Below, in pieces: positions 1 to 11,880 of a stretch of DNA of 64,000 bases. This DNA is from Lentinula raphanica (Eukaryota > Basidiomycota > Agaricomycetes > Agaricales > Omphalotaceae). Every line of letters begins with the position of its first letter. The stretch's first letter is position 1. The DNA lies in NCBI GenBank assembly GCA_027919835.1, contig JANVFP010000050.1, forward strand, positions 1 to 64,000, read 5' to 3'. Made by a program: the position numbers and the translations under genes. The notes beneath the pieces are model-generated. The model searched no databases. It worked only from the letters and a program-made list of their open reading frames with translations, and had not been told where the DNA came from.

Positions 1-222
1 ATCTTCCCCTCCCCTGTCACCCCATCGTCACCCATTGTTCTGCTGAAGACCTCCCATCGTGCCAAGCAGTCCTCACACTGCCTGCACTCAGGATGGTAGA
101 GAGACCGCCTGTGTTAAGACCGGTTGTGACCATTATTTTTTCTTCAATCTGTCCTAGTTTGCTTACATTACAACCTCGTAGACGGAGTCCTGTAGGTCAG
201 CCAGACCACAGTCGCGACCACC

Positions 223-2408
223 ATGTCCAATGCCTCAAGCATCCCTCCACTAAGCTATGCGACATATTGCCTTCATCCAGACATCTTAACCCGGTTTTCT
301 GACCCAGCTTCAAGTACGTGTATTAATTCTGCCTCGTCCACCTCCATCCATTCATAATCTACCACAGCTCTACAATCGTTCGATGGTCAAGTAGGCGCTG
401 TACTACCAAACGATTACCTGATATCATCCCCTAATTCGAATGTACTATATGCACCACCCTTGTCATCCCGACGTGTACGCCTATGTCGCCACTTTCATTT
501 TTTACATGATGATCCCTCTTCTACCCACAACCCTTTGACGAAACACGGCCACATTTGCCATTAATTCAAACACCTTCTCCTGATCCAAATCATCCGTTTG
601 CAGCTGCCTGGTTGATACCTTCAGCTGAAGACTTCGACGCCAAAGCATCAGACTTTTTGTATAATGCTGTCGTATTGGACACCACAGTTTATCTACGCCT
701 AAAAGCTCTTGCGTATGACGTTCTCAAGACCATAAATCTCAGTGAATTCCAATCCGATCCATATCTCACGCAGGGTTCACTTCAGGTCGATCGTATGCTC
801 AGTTTATTGCAGGTTGCGGCTCCTCGTGAGGATATTCTTCTGCGTGTTGCATTTTTGCAACGCAGTATTCTGGAATTAGACGCCCGCATTCAGTACCGTT
901 CTCAAGATTGGAACACTGTCATAATCGGAAAGAAGCGGAACTACGAAATCCCAGACTGTCTGGCTGTTATCGGAGCGTTTACAGACAATAGTTCTACCGC
1001 TGACACGTTGTACTGTCTGGGAATCCCGGTTTGGTTTGTTCGCCCAGTCAAAAACACCCCTGATGCCCGAATCGACCGTGTTGCTTCTTTGATCGCTGAG
1101 GACAGCTCACGAATCATTGAACTACCTTCTGGTTTTCGAATGGACGGCACTGATGCTGAACCTAGCCACAAGATCATATGGGAAGGTCCAACCAATAAAC
1201 CAGAGTGCTTCGCGGCAATGAATGCTTATTTGCAATCGTTGCTCTACCCCTCGTCCGTCTTCGGATCCCATCAGATGCAGAGCTTATCCTCTTTCCAAAA
1301 AGCCATCTCGACCAGGGCAACCTTAAATCATTCTGCCGGTCACGCCAGTTCTAGTGGTCTAAACCACCCCAATTCGACCTTACGCTCGTCCATGAGGCCC
1401 GCGCCATGTAAGATCTCATTACACATTGCAATTTTCATCAAACGACTCATCTTGAATAGATTCTCAGAAAAATCGCAAGCAGCCACAACTTCACAAGCAA
1501 GGGATCAATACCTTTCTTCAACTGAAAAGTCCAGCAATGCCGCCTGCGATCTCGGCTTGGGCACGAGCTCTCGAGTATCACTCCACCTATAACCAGTCGC
1601 TTCGACGGCCTGAGACCCTCAAATCTGGTTATTTCCTCCCTCCTCCTAGATTGCTAGATGGGCCGGCAAATCCAAGTACACGGGCGTTTTATTACCGTAG
1701 CTGGCTCAAGATTCGTCCGTTTATTTTACAATCTCTCGACGGTTTGACAAAGCCAGTGAACTTGTCTGCCAAACAATGGCGCTGCCTGCTCGATGTTGTC
1801 GGGGGCCATGCTCCGAGCACCTCTACACAAACAAAAAATGCCATTCTTCGAAACGAAATGCGCATCGTTGTCGAGACTCTGATCACTCAAAGCAGCTCTC
1901 ACTCATTAAATCTTGATGATCCAACGCCTCAAATCGAGGAATTTGCAGGTCAACCAGTCGACTGCAAAAATGAACCACCCCCAAGAAGATTGCGTCTCAA
2001 ATCATCTGGGAGATATCCGAATTGAGTTTCCGTCAGGAATTGGTCGCGTTGGATCGCCAGCTAGACAAAAGCAGACTCTCCCTGGCTGAACGGGATGCCT
2101 TGCTGGATGCATGTTGGGTGGGGTCTAGGTCTCAGGTAGATATCGACAAGGGAGATGAAGGACTTGGAGCCCCTACTGTACAGAAACGTGCACCTTACAT
2201 CCACGCTTTACATCACCTGATGAGAAGCTGGAAAGGCAACAAACCAGAAGAGTTGCATTGTGATTTTCCTGACGATTATGAAGCCCATAATTATATTACT
2301 CATCTCGAACAGGTCGAACAAGCATTAGCATACTTCTATACCACATTTTTTTTATTGGTATTTGCGCGTGCAGCCTCAATTCCACACTCCATTGTTCCCG
2401 TTGATTGA
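223..2408 (+). pseudogene. Broken multi-exon conserved fungal hypothetical gene
   Basis: I do not know the function. A coding path starts at ATG 223 (MSNASSIPPLSY...), crosses a clean 54-nt GT-AG intron at 314-367 with matching phase, and continues in frame to about 510. There the natural continuation (FYPQPF..., then HPFAAAW, YNAVVLDTTVYLRL and LGIPVWFVRP) lies one frame over, with no usable splice site between, which suggests a 1-nt frameshift. A second intron has its donor at 1408 (GTAAG); an acceptor ending at 1534 restores the ISAWARALEYHSTY frame. A third frame change near 1950-1985 leads into IIWEISEL, FRQELVALDRQL and the stop at 2406-2408; only a 37-nt intron would fit, so this is probably another lesion. 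The style resembles multicopy repetitive hypothetical proteins of Agaricomycetes (recollection, not a search). Either a decayed copy or two assembly errors. Confidence 0.55.
314..367 (+). other. Intron 1 of the 223-2408 gene
   Basis: The donor is GTACGT and the acceptor is CACAG. The exon before ends in phase 1 and the exon after supplies the missing two bases, so the reading frame continues for about 45 codons. This phase match is the main reason for choosing ATG 223 as the start. Confidence 0.55.
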
Positions 2409-2696
2409 CCATTTTGTATTACCGTATCGTCTTGTATTCCCTATGTATGATCTTGGACACAACTTGTTGTAATGGGAAATTTAGATTGTATTAATCAAGT
2501 CCGACAAATATTCACAGTGGTGGGTTATGGGTTTGATAATGTCTCATTTCGTTCGCGCACAAGATTGTCATAAAAAGCATAGATCCGATTTATTATGATA
2601 CATGGGATCGAGTAAGTGGTTCAATTATAGCAAGAGCAGATTTCATAACTAAAAGCATGGTCAGACAGCACAAACAGCAAACATGGAAAAAAGAAG

Positions 2697-4452
2697 CTAA
2701 GGACGGTCAACAAGGCAGTCCATGATCATTCTTCGATGGTGCTTCATACGAGATCGGGTCAAGCTTGCCAGCCTGGCATCCGGCGAGTCCTCTGGCAACA
2801 ATTCTGGATAACCAGAGTATTGGAAGGACGTATTCTGGAAAAAGTCGACGATTAGTTGCCAGGTATCAACGGCCTCTTGATAATTCTGCCTTTGAACTGA
2901 TAATGCTAGTTAGAAATTTTCACATTACAAAAGCAGTTGACGTACCTGGGTCAGCAGGCTCAATCACGTTGGGATCCCACATTTTCTCAGCAGCAATCTT
3001 GTTAGCCCAAAGAAACAGATTGGTTTTAGCCATGTATTCCTCCTTAGTCCAATTCACTCATTTGAGGATGGTCTCGAACGAATCGATCATCCCGTCCTCC
3101 CATTGATAAAACTGTTCAGACAGGTCTTTATCGCCCTTTCTTTCTTTATACCCCATGCCAAAGATAAGTGATCTGATTCAATGCCAGTCTTGTACGACGA
3201 CTGACAACCATTCAGTCGAATACGTGATTCCATGAGGTTTACTGATCTGTAAAAGTTCGCAAGCGTGATCAATATTCCACGCACGAACGGGCGCCGACGA
3301 GGGATCATGAGCATCAGAAGATTCCGCAGGCTGAGAGAGCATCTCATCCGGTACTACCTCATGTGAAGACGTCGGCAATGCGCCTTCCTGTAACTCAGAA
3401 GGGTTTCCCTGTGGTTCAGAAGGGTCTTCCTGGACAGACAAGTTTTCCAGCGTCGAGTATGGATACGGCATCGGAGCAGATCTATTCGTCTCCTCAAAAG
3501 ACGTATCACCTTGTACAGACCAAGTGTTAGTAGACCATGCGTTAGCAGACGACGAATCGGACGACCACGCGTTAGCATACGAAGGATCGGACATCGCGTT
3601 AGCAGACGAAGGATCGGACATCGCGTTAGCAGATGAAGGATCGGACATCGCGTTAGCAGATGAAGGATCGGACATCGCGTTAGCAGATGAAGAATCGGAC
3701 GACCACGCGCCGTCAGCCAACCACGTGTTAGCAGACAGAGAATCGACCGACCATGCGTTAGCGGACGAAGAGTACGCAGGCGTCGCAGGCTGAGGTACCG
3801 AGTAAGGAGATTGGCCCGCCGAGGAATACATTGGTCCGGTATTCTGAGAAATCGAATGCATTCAATACAAAAGTTGTTAGGATCAGCTGTCAGCAAGCTC
3901 ACTGGTTGTAATAGAATCAGCACAAACTTCAGCATTCGTGGGCGGCTCAAGATTTCCTCTGGGTTCTCAACAATTGACTGAAGTTGATAACTTGAGGTAG
4001 GACTGGTCAAGATCTCTAATGCGGGCGGGAACTGACGAAACTCAAACAAAGAGTTGACCGGTTTTGACATTCGTGGCATATCGCGGGCGGTTGCAAGAGC
4101 CGTTGCGTCGTTCTTGTCCTATATCAATTCGTGCCGCATTCACGTTATATTCCTCTGTAGATCTCCAAGGCCGTTCGGTCGGACCGTCTTGATACGTCGA
4201 TACGGCGTTGGAGTACGCCGCAGCGTTGAAAGCGCTGTCACCATCCATTGCAGCAACCTCAGGGTGATCAGTGGTCCAGCCGGTTCCTAGAAGCGGGTCT
4301 TGAGTGCCCTGAGTGCTTTCTTGTCGGCTATTAGAGTCGTGAGCGGCCATATGGGATGGATGGTGCTGGTTGTTGAATGCAGGCTGAGAGTGATGCATGT
4401 TGCAAGAAACGATGCCCGTCGTTGCTAATGATTTCTCACGCCCCACATGCAT
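2697..4452 (-). pseudogene. Ser/Asn-repeat-rich hypothetical gene with in-frame stops
   Basis: Minus strand, function unknown. The upstream part (below 4452; ATG 4452 or a more internal one) is rich in H, N, Q and S. An exon from about 4101 to 3903 encodes KPVNSLFEFRQFPPALEIL. A 59-nt intron (3844-3902) with a CTAAC branch site joins it in phase to the repeat exon, which carries four perfect SSANAMSDP units. Downstream, the same frame reads FGMGYKERKGDKDL, EQFYQWEDG and WTKEEYMAKTNLFLWANK, then crosses a 49-nt intron (2897-2945) into a last exon ending at TAG 2697-2699. In-frame TGA codons lie at 3178-3180 and 3058-3060. The first could be removed by a possible 51-nt intron; the second has no good splicing explanation. 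The junction near 4100-4200 is unresolved. Likely a recent pseudogene, or two sequence errors. Confidence 0.5.
3588..3700. repeat. 27-bp minisatellite inside a coding exon
   Basis: Four near-perfect 27-bp units, flanked by degenerate ones. On the minus strand each unit encodes SSANAMSDP (nine residues), so unit gain or loss keeps the frame. The flanking SSANAWSSD and SSANAWSVD units look like older members of the same array. Confidence 0.85.
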
Positions 4453-5241
4453 CGCTTACCAACGACGGGGTCGTACATTGTGTCCTCAAATGTCTTCCCC
4501 TCCAATGTTCCAAATGTTGAGAATTCTTAGAGATTTCACAATTTATCATATCATATTCTCAGCTTTCTGATTAGCACTATACCGATAACGGAAGCCAAAA
4601 AGGGATGCCGAAGGCGGATACCGATGAAGCCGGAAGCGGTACCAATTACGGACAAGGCGCGGATATGTATGAGTTCAATTGGTGCAAGTCGAAGTCATCT
4701 CCTTTCAACTGCTCGTGAATTTGTTGTTTCAATCAATGAACGAGCAGTCACCAAAAGTCTTCAATATCAAGTGTAATGCCTCAATGTATCAGTGCTTATG
4801 TAGCCGTGTAAAGTACATGTCAATAAGCAATACTAAAGTCAATGTCTCATTCACAAAAGTCATGCCTGGAAGTCATATTGCATTCATGGAAGTCCGAAGT
4901 CGAGAATATAGAGTGGCATCTTATAAATCTGATCGCAATAAGTTCGGATACTATTTTTGTCCCAGAATTGCTGTCATAAGCAATCACGGTAAAAACATCC
5001 GAAGTAACAAAAGTATGAGAGGGTTTGAGTGAGGAGAGTGTCAAGGAGGGAGTTAGGGAAGTTCTCACGGTTCCGAGACGGCAGTTGGGCACCTTACCCT
5101 TGGTAGAACCGCCTACTCACTCATTCTTCTGACTTCCCTCCTACAATCAATGAGAACATTGTAACGCTACATACCATTGAGTCTAAGCAACCTATCTACA
5201 AATCTAATGTTGATGTAAACGAAATGAAGTCCGTCTGGCGT
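4453..5241. other. Intergenic, no gene seen
   Basis: The open frames here are short, lack splice-supported extensions and show no recognisable motif. The stretch lies between the 5' end of the Ser/Asn-repeat gene and the 3' end of the P450 gene. I see no RNA gene or repeat array. Confidence 0.5.
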
Positions 5242-7316
5242 CTACCGTCGAGCGATCTTCACCAAAACTTCAACAGGCTTATTCATAAACCCTTCCACTG
5301 CCTCTAGATCCTTATGTGGATCATACAACTCCAACTTGTACCTCAACAAGATCGTCGCGATCAACAGATGTAGCTGCATCGTAGCGAGGCTAGGATAAAA
5401 ATCACCAGTCAATCCAAAGAGCCACAACACTCGTGGAAACTCGACTCACTTCTTCCCAATACACATCCTCGGTCCAGCTCCAAACGTCAACAAATACTTC
5501 GGATCAGCCTTCTTCACCTCGTCCTTGCCCTTCAACACCTCAGATGCTTCGTCCTCCGATAACCACCTCTCCGGCTTGAACTCGTACGCATCCTCACCCC
5601 ACACATCGCGATCCCTCTGGATCGTATACGCCGGCACGCTCAATTCAGTCCCAGGTGGGATGGACGTACCCATGAGCGTGACGGGTTTGGAAAAATCAGA
5701 AACGACCCTGGGTAGGCCAAAGGCATTGGTAGCGAACATTCGAAGGGCTTCTTGTATTGTAGCGGTCAGGTATGGAAGTGATTTCACCTGAGGAAGAGGG
5801 GTCAGCCATGAGTTCCACGTGGTTTTCTTTTTATGTAGGGAAGGAAAGGACGGGTATAACGGTATTAGACGAACAGAAAAAGCTTAACCTACCTGGTCAT
5901 GCTTAGGAAGTTCATCTGCAGCAGCCAGATCGTGTGCCAAAACACCGACGTTCTCATCCAACTCTTCAATAAGCCGTTGGTGAACGGCCGGTTGGGCAAG
6001 GATGTACCATAAAATCGCGGCTGCCGAGTCCGCTGTGGTGTCGGATCCTGCTGTACTGAAAAGACAAAGAAAAACAATGATTGAGCGTCATGAGGTGGAA
6101 ACTAACAACCATGAGCACGCTTACAGTAACAGCATTGCCTCGGTAACGACGACTCTCTCATTTAGCGGCTCTGGCTCTTTGATATCATTAATGAACTGAT
6201 CAGGCTTTTCAGATTTTCGAAGTTCAGTAAGGAGTCGATGAAGAAGGTCGTCCCGGATAGTCTCATTATCATCGTTCGTACTCGCCATCCTCTTTCGTAC
6301 ACACTTCGTCGCGATATCTGAAAGCATCTAGAGAAAATACGCGTACACGCACAAGTTATGAACCGGGTGTGTCCATCGAGGAAGGGTGAACTCACATCAC
6401 TACTACTCAGCCCCTTCCTAATCAACGGATCCGGCCAAAAATGTAGCAACATCCATCTTATACACATCCCCGTCTTCCCAAAACCAACCAGGGGAGGAAA
6501 CAACCCCAGGAAAGCGGCCGCACGGCCTCGGAGACCAATCATAGCCGCCACACCTGTACGATTCTCTTGGCCGTTTGGGTTTCCACGCGAAGACGAAGAA
6601 GACGAGTCCGGCAGGACGTCTGTTCCTCGATCCAACATCCCGAGAGATTGACCAAAGGCGAGATCGGAGATGACATCGAATGTGAAGCAGTTGAACCATG
6701 CGTGCATGTTCACTGGACGATCTCCTTCGACTTCTTTTTCTTCTGAGCCAGAAGCGCGTCCGGGTGTTTCCGCACCTAGAGGTACGCCGTTTGTTCGTGT
6801 AGTAGTAGTACGCGATGTGAGTTGAGACGTAGGGCCTGTCTTGGATTCGCATTTCCTATCCAAATTCTTGATCAGCTTCAGCATGTTCCCCGCAATCCAC
6901 TCCTCCATCTCTTTCACGCTCTTGTAACTCAACGGATGAGCCAACGCCTTCCTCCTCTTCGTGTGCTCGGTCCTGTCCTGGGTGTTGAATAAATTCGGCG
7001 TGCCATCCACTACGAACGCTTTGTAGAAATCAGATTTAGGAAGCGCGTGTTCGCCTTGGGCGTACACGACGTTAATCGCGTCTGGGTGAGAGCAGGAGAT
7101 GTGGCGTGGAGCGATAAGGACGAGGGGACCGTATTTCTGGTGTAAGGAATGAACGTAGAGATGGCGTTTTCCACCACGAGAGTGGAACGCGAGAGGGATG
7201 GAGGTGTAGCGCGAGAGAAAAGGACCTGGGATATTCTTGTACCGGCGGCGAGAGATAAGCCATTCGCGAGTGATGGCGAGAGCGAGACATAGAGCGACGA
7301 AGGCAAAAGGTAACAT
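5242..7316 (-). CDS. Cytochrome P450 monooxygenase, five exons
   Basis: Heme-thiolate monooxygenase, probably ER-anchored; substrate unknown. Exons on the minus strand are 7316-6396, 6327-6125, 6055-5893, 5787-5450 and 5389-5242. All four introns (60-105 nt) are GT-AG and the phases join into 591 codons (590 aa), a normal length for fungal P450s. The N-terminus MLPFAFVALCLALAI is a membrane anchor, followed by the proline hinge IPGPF. The I-helix motif is AGSDTT, the K-helix ExxR is EALR, then FKPERW, and the heme loop is FGAGPRMCIGK with the cysteine ligand. A 60-residue Ser/Thr/Gly-rich insertion lies near residues 150-200. The general look is like the pisatin-demethylase/benzoate-hydroxylase group, but I cannot assign a CYP family. 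No biosynthetic cluster partner is visible, so a detoxification role is as likely as secondary metabolism. Confidence 0.93.
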
Positions 7317-8545
7317 GATGAAAGGACAGAGCTCGAAGCTTGGCTGAAGAGAGTTTTGTGTTGTTTTTAACGTCTTTGATACTGAATGCAGATCAACGGA
7401 AGGATCTTGATAGCATTTAAAATCGGAACCCCCTTACATTTCTCTTACGATGCGGTCACACATGTCTCGCCTATTTCGTCAGGATCCGGACCTTTATCTC
7501 TCCCACTCGTCGCTCTCGGAATGTCGGAAGATCAAAAAAGACAAAGCCTTGCGAAGGAACATAAGAAAGAGGGTTCGAAATGAAGCAAGGAGGAACGTAA
7601 GAGAAATAGGTACCTATACGTGGATAGATAGCGACAGATAGCGAGCACCCTGTAAAGATAAAAATATGCAGTCATTTCTCCAATTAGAAACTCGGTGTAC
7701 CTACATTGCTAGATAATCCAGTCCATCATCATGATTCCAGCGTGCGCGTGTGTTGAAGATCATCATTGGGGCCACAATGGCAGCTACGTCGTACGAGCTG
7801 CTACGTAGCTATGAAGCTTCTATGATTCTGTTAGCGTGATTGCCAGGTCAGCAGTCAAACTCAAGGTTTAAATCAACGTACCCACTTTCATTCCACAACT
7901 AACGCTAGCTTTAGACCCGACTCCTCTAGTCGCCTGCTTGGAGCATCTGAGCATTAGGAATGCTGGATATCCACTCAAAGGAGTTCTAGGCGGTGTAAGA
8001 GCATTCTATCGAGGCATGGTGTTCATGGCTAATTTCTTGTTGTTGTGGACTGCCTAGGCCCTAATCGTAGCATCTGTTCAAAGAAGTGCATTCAGTATGG
8101 AGAGAAACATGAAAGAAACAAAATGCAGACGACACCTTCAAGAGCACACCTTCATGACCTTTGAAACGCGTCCGCTATATACAACACACCGTGACTACAG
8201 TTTTCCATCATAAACCATTCCAAAGCCGAGATTTTGTGCTTAGACCAACTCTGTGCGACAATCAATTCTGGCGCGCCCATCCTTCGAGAAGAACGCTGAA
8301 GCTGGAGGCTTGCTGAATTTTTGGACAAGACCACTGGACGACAACAAAAACAGGACGAAGTGAAGAGGCAGGAAAACAAGAAAACAGCAGGAGGCGTCGG
8401 TGGTGGCCCATGTAGGCTGTGGTGGCACTGGCTGGACGGAAACAAAACGGTCCGGACTAGCCCATGAGGTCATCGATTTCGACTTGTTCTTTTTGACTGA
8501 CAAAAATTCACATCGTATTCGTTCTTTTTCATTACTCCCACCACA
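7317..8545. other. Intergenic between P450 and glyoxalase genes
   Basis: Divergent promoter region: the P450 is transcribed leftward and the glyoxalase gene rightward. The frames present (for example at 8152-8599) have no motif and no splice support. No repeat array noticed. Confidence 0.5.
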
Positions 8546-9461
8546 ATGCCCAGGACAGCAGAAACAGCTAGCTTCCAGGTGAGTCGCAACTGATAACAAT
8601 TCTAACTATATCGAGCTAATCATAAGTAGTTCAACCACACAATGATCCGCGTTCGGGATCCAGAAGTCTCTTTGAAGTTCTACACTGAGGTATGCTGCTA
8701 CTCGATAGATGAACGCAACTCGAGGTAAATCTGCTGCCTCAAATGCGCAGATCATTGGCATGGATCTTCTATCAAGTGAGCACCCGAAATATGTTCAACG
8801 AATCAGATATCTCATGCTGTTCCAGAGAAAGATATGGGTGACTTTACGCTGTACTTTCTCGCCTTCGATCATGGACAGAACTACAAGGCTATGTCTGAAG
8901 AAGAGAGGGAGAAGGCCAGATTTGCTAGGGAAGGTGAGGTCTCGTCTCGTGCTTTCTCCCAGTCATGAAGATAAACACTCGACAATCCGTAACTTCTTGA
9001 ATTTTCCCTCGAATTCTTGATTCGGAACTTCATCTCTCACGACTTTCCCCGACTTCTTCCCTTCCCGGAATTCATCGCGGAATCCATCGTCGCGTATTTC
9101 GCTTGATGCGCTAACCGTGGTACAAAACAGGCGTACTCGAATTAACGCACAACCACGGCACTGAAAAGGACGAATCCTTCGCTGGCTACGCTTCCGGCAA
9201 CTCTGATCCTGGTCGGGGATTCGGTCATATCGCTATCACTGTCAACGACGTAGAAGAGGCTTGTGCGAGATTCGAGCAGCTGGGTGTGCAATTCAAGAAG
9301 AGACCGCAGGATGGGAAGATGAGGCATATTGCGTTCATCTTGGATCCGGATGGGTATGTCATATCCTGTATCTATATGATGTTGACTGGATACGTTCTCA
9401 TACGTCGACTCACCTTGTCAGGTATTGGATCGAGGTGTTATCAAACAGGTTGGAGCTATGA
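8546..9461 (+). CDS. GLO1: Lactoylglutathione lyase (glyoxalase I), six exons
   Basis: Converts the methylglyoxal-glutathione hemithioacetal to S-lactoylglutathione (EC 4.4.1.5), a cytosolic detoxification step. Exons are 8546-8578, 8630-8689, 8751-8775, 8826-8933, 9131-9353 and 9422-9461. All five introns are GT-AG and the phases sum to 163 codons (162 aa), so the gene looks intact. The protein opens with [11 protein letters not shown] and then the signature [20 protein letters not shown]. Predicted metal ligands by family alignment are His14 (NHTM), Glu79 (LELTH), His108 (GFGHIAIT) and Glu154 (YWIEV). The central part (DFTLYFLAF) is slightly shorter than in many homologues. Intron 4 (8934-9130, 197 nt) is longer than the others. 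It is a single-domain enzyme, unlike the two-domain yeast Glo1. Confidence 0.95.
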
Positions 9462-10045
9462 TTTGACGAAGATAATTTGAAGATGTATCACCACGATGTG
9501 TTAATGAACGTGATTTACTCTCTCCAACCACAATCCTGGAGGCTGGCGAACTGCTGCCTTATGAGCCACGAGACCGCACGGTCTACATCACTTCATATCA
9601 TTCGAAGTTGTCTTACGACTCATTTCCTCCGACTTTCCGATATTCACTACTGACATTGAGAATTGTTCAGCTCACTTGGCTCAAAATCTCGTATTACATA
9701 CTGCCCATCGCGTCATATGGTGACGCTAGAAGGCCCACTAGTTGCTCGGACTGTTCTTGTCAACGACCCCTCAGTGCCCAAAGATGGATCAGCTGTTGGT
9801 GAAATCGAGCAGGGTTTACTACACCTCACTACAACCGCCGTTCTCGCTACAGAACGCTCTTTAGAACACCCTCCTGACGCATAGCCGATTTCAAGCTGAC
9901 AGAAGTATCTCATCATTCTGTGGTTCTAGTCGGTTTCCAACGTATCCTAATAGAGCAAAACTAACGACATCTCAGGTATGAAACCGTTCTGCATCAACCC
10001 CTCACTCCCCATCATCCTTTACTAGCTTCAGCTCCTTGTCTCGCC
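9462..10045. other. Intergenic; one weak open frame
   Basis: A frame around 9715-9884 (MVTLEGPLVARTVLVNDP...) reads like protein but has no spliced extension and no known motif. I do not call it a gene. The rest is the upstream region of the secreted-protein gene. Confidence 0.4.
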
Positions 10046-11021
10046 ATGGTTTTCAATCAACTCTTTCCGTTCTTCATCCCTGTCGCGCTTTCAATTGCGA
10101 CGGCGTCTTGCCTCAACTTACCTACAAACACGCAAGAGTCTCTTTCAGTCTCTCTCTTCACAGGCTTTGAAGTGATTGCCAAAGCTCTCATGGGCTGTGG
10201 TGACATCGGAGATACTTGCATCATCGTCGGGTGCTGCGACTGGGCCTTGTGCTCGCCTTACACCGTAATTCTATCTCTTAATATTCGTGCCCTCTACCTA
10301 CAACTCATACTCTCTATGAATCAACCATCAAGCTCAAATGCCACGCCGACGTCCCCTGGTCAAAGACGCAACTCGCGCCGCCGACGTACAAAAATGAAGA
10401 CGCCCGCATTGCAGTCGGAGAGACAATCTCTTTTGAGGTTTACCGCAGACACAACGGAGGGGTGTTCAAAGGGTATCTCTTCCAGCTGGAGGGAATGTCT
10501 GTCAATGGATGGACCGAACTAGGGGTGACGTCTGATTATGAGAAGCGAGGCATCTTCCATGTTGTCCAGGCTGACTTGGGTGCCACCCGAATTGCGGCTG
10601 CGTAAGTGAAAGGACGATTAGTGGTTGCTCATGGTTTGAAACGCACCTTACTGATTCTACCAATTTGATATGTAGTACTCCGGCAGGCCAGAATAATGTG
10701 TACAAGCTCATCAACCAAGCCAAGGAAGATTGGGTGTATATCAACGGTGACATAAACGTGAGCATATGTCCCCAGAATTTCTTGACAAGTTTACATGCCA
10801 CTACTATTTCAAATCCTATGTAGGACACATCTCCATCCACTCAACTCAACTTTGTCAAGGGGATGTTCGGTGAGGATAAGCAGTCATATCATGCACTCTG
10901 GTTCGGAACTACAATGAGGAATGATCGAAAATCTGCATTGAATATGAATGGGAATGGGGAGGGAAATGTTGATGATGTAGGGTATACTGCTTATCTACAG
11001 GTTGTCAGAGAGCAATTATGA
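10046..11021 (+). CDS. Probable secreted hypothetical protein, four exons
   Basis: Not recognised. Exons are 10046-10264, 10333-10601, 10676-10757 and 10824-11021. The three GT-AG introns (68, 74 and 66 nt) join in phase to give 256 codons (255 aa) ending at TGA 11019-11021. The N-terminus has a clear signal peptide: a hydrophobic core FPFFIPVALSIA followed by TASC, with cleavage likely near residues 20-22. A short Cys-rich stretch follows (CGDIGDTC, CCDWALC). The rest is hydrophilic and globular-looking (GYLFQLEGMSVNGWTELGV, ALWFGTTM), with no further membrane segment. It could be a secreted effector or wall-associated protein, but nothing in the sequence decides this. The matching phases of all exons argue for a live gene. 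Confidence 0.75.
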
Positions 11022-11497
11022 CGATCTCCATTGTAAGTCTATCGTAAGTATTTTCCTCAGAAGTGCACGAACGAGTGCAAACTTGAAACGACTGGATTAC
11101 ACTCTACCTGTAAATCTGTTGTAAGTATTTTCTAGGTAGAGATAATTAAGTAATGTTTTCTAATGTCAGACGCTGCTATGTACTCACCCTCAGAAGTGCA
11201 CAAACAAGTGCAAACGACTGAGGGGAAAAACAGTCGGTAGGTAAGAATAAATAAGTGAAAAAATATTCTGAAATGTATCCACTTGTCTGACTCGGCGAGC
11301 GGAAGTATATCTAAAATGAAGAAGAAAAAATCTAAGTGAAAATTTTGTGCAACCTCCATCTTTGTCCATGTGGGTGGTCATCGCCTCATCCTCCGATTGG
11401 GGCTCCCCTGCTTTCTCCTACATCTCTTGACTCCATCCATGATGTGCAACCACCATGGAAGATAGATGAGATCAAGGTCAAGGACTCCTGCAGTTAG
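11022..11497. other. Intergenic with a small direct repeat
   Basis: A segment containing CCTCAGAAGTGCAC followed by GAGTGCAAAC at about 11053 recurs at about 11189 with a few CG-to-CA type differences. No gene is visible. This is the transition into the AT-rich compartment. Confidence 0.45.
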
Positions 11498-11880
11498 ATG
11501 CTTGTAGAATCACTATTTAAGTTTCCCTGCTATATATTCATATCTACATTATGGTTTAGCAGAAAATCAATAGTATCTCTGTCACCCCGTGCTGATGCTA
11601 TTTGGAGTGCTGTTCCATATTTGCCTACTTTAGCATTTATATCTGCACAATGTTTTAGCAGAAGCTCAACAATTTCAAGTCTGCCAAATAATGATGCTTG
11701 TTGAATTGCTGCTCCATACTCTCCTCCCTGGGCATGAATATCTGCATCATGCTCCAGTAGGAGCTCAACAGTACTTCTCTGACCCTGTGCTGATGCTAAT
11801 TGGAGTGCTGTTTCAAATTTTCCTGCTTGGCTATCTACATCTGAGGAAACTTCCCTAATTGGGCATTTACATCTGCAGTG
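11498..11880 (-). pseudogene. Ankyrin-repeat remnant
   Basis: Read on the minus strand, this stretch shows several degenerate 33-residue ankyrin units of the type found in the neighbouring NLR gene (GTALQ-ASA, LLLEHDADI, LLLKH). Frame breaks and stops interrupt them. No NACHT portion or start is attached. It is probably the leftover 3' end of a fifth family member or a displaced piece of gene A. Confidence 0.6.

Noticed and set aside
555..1592. A free-standing 345-aa gene starting at 555
   Set aside because: The codon at 555 is TTG and the same frame is open upstream with good protein text. The real start is more likely ATG 223 through an intron and a frame break.
3354..4079. A 241-residue minus-strand gene read straight through 3844-3902
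   Set aside because: After residue 65 the text turns into arginine/leucine-rich out-of-frame translation of the minisatellite. A 59-nt intron with a branch site explains the frame change better.
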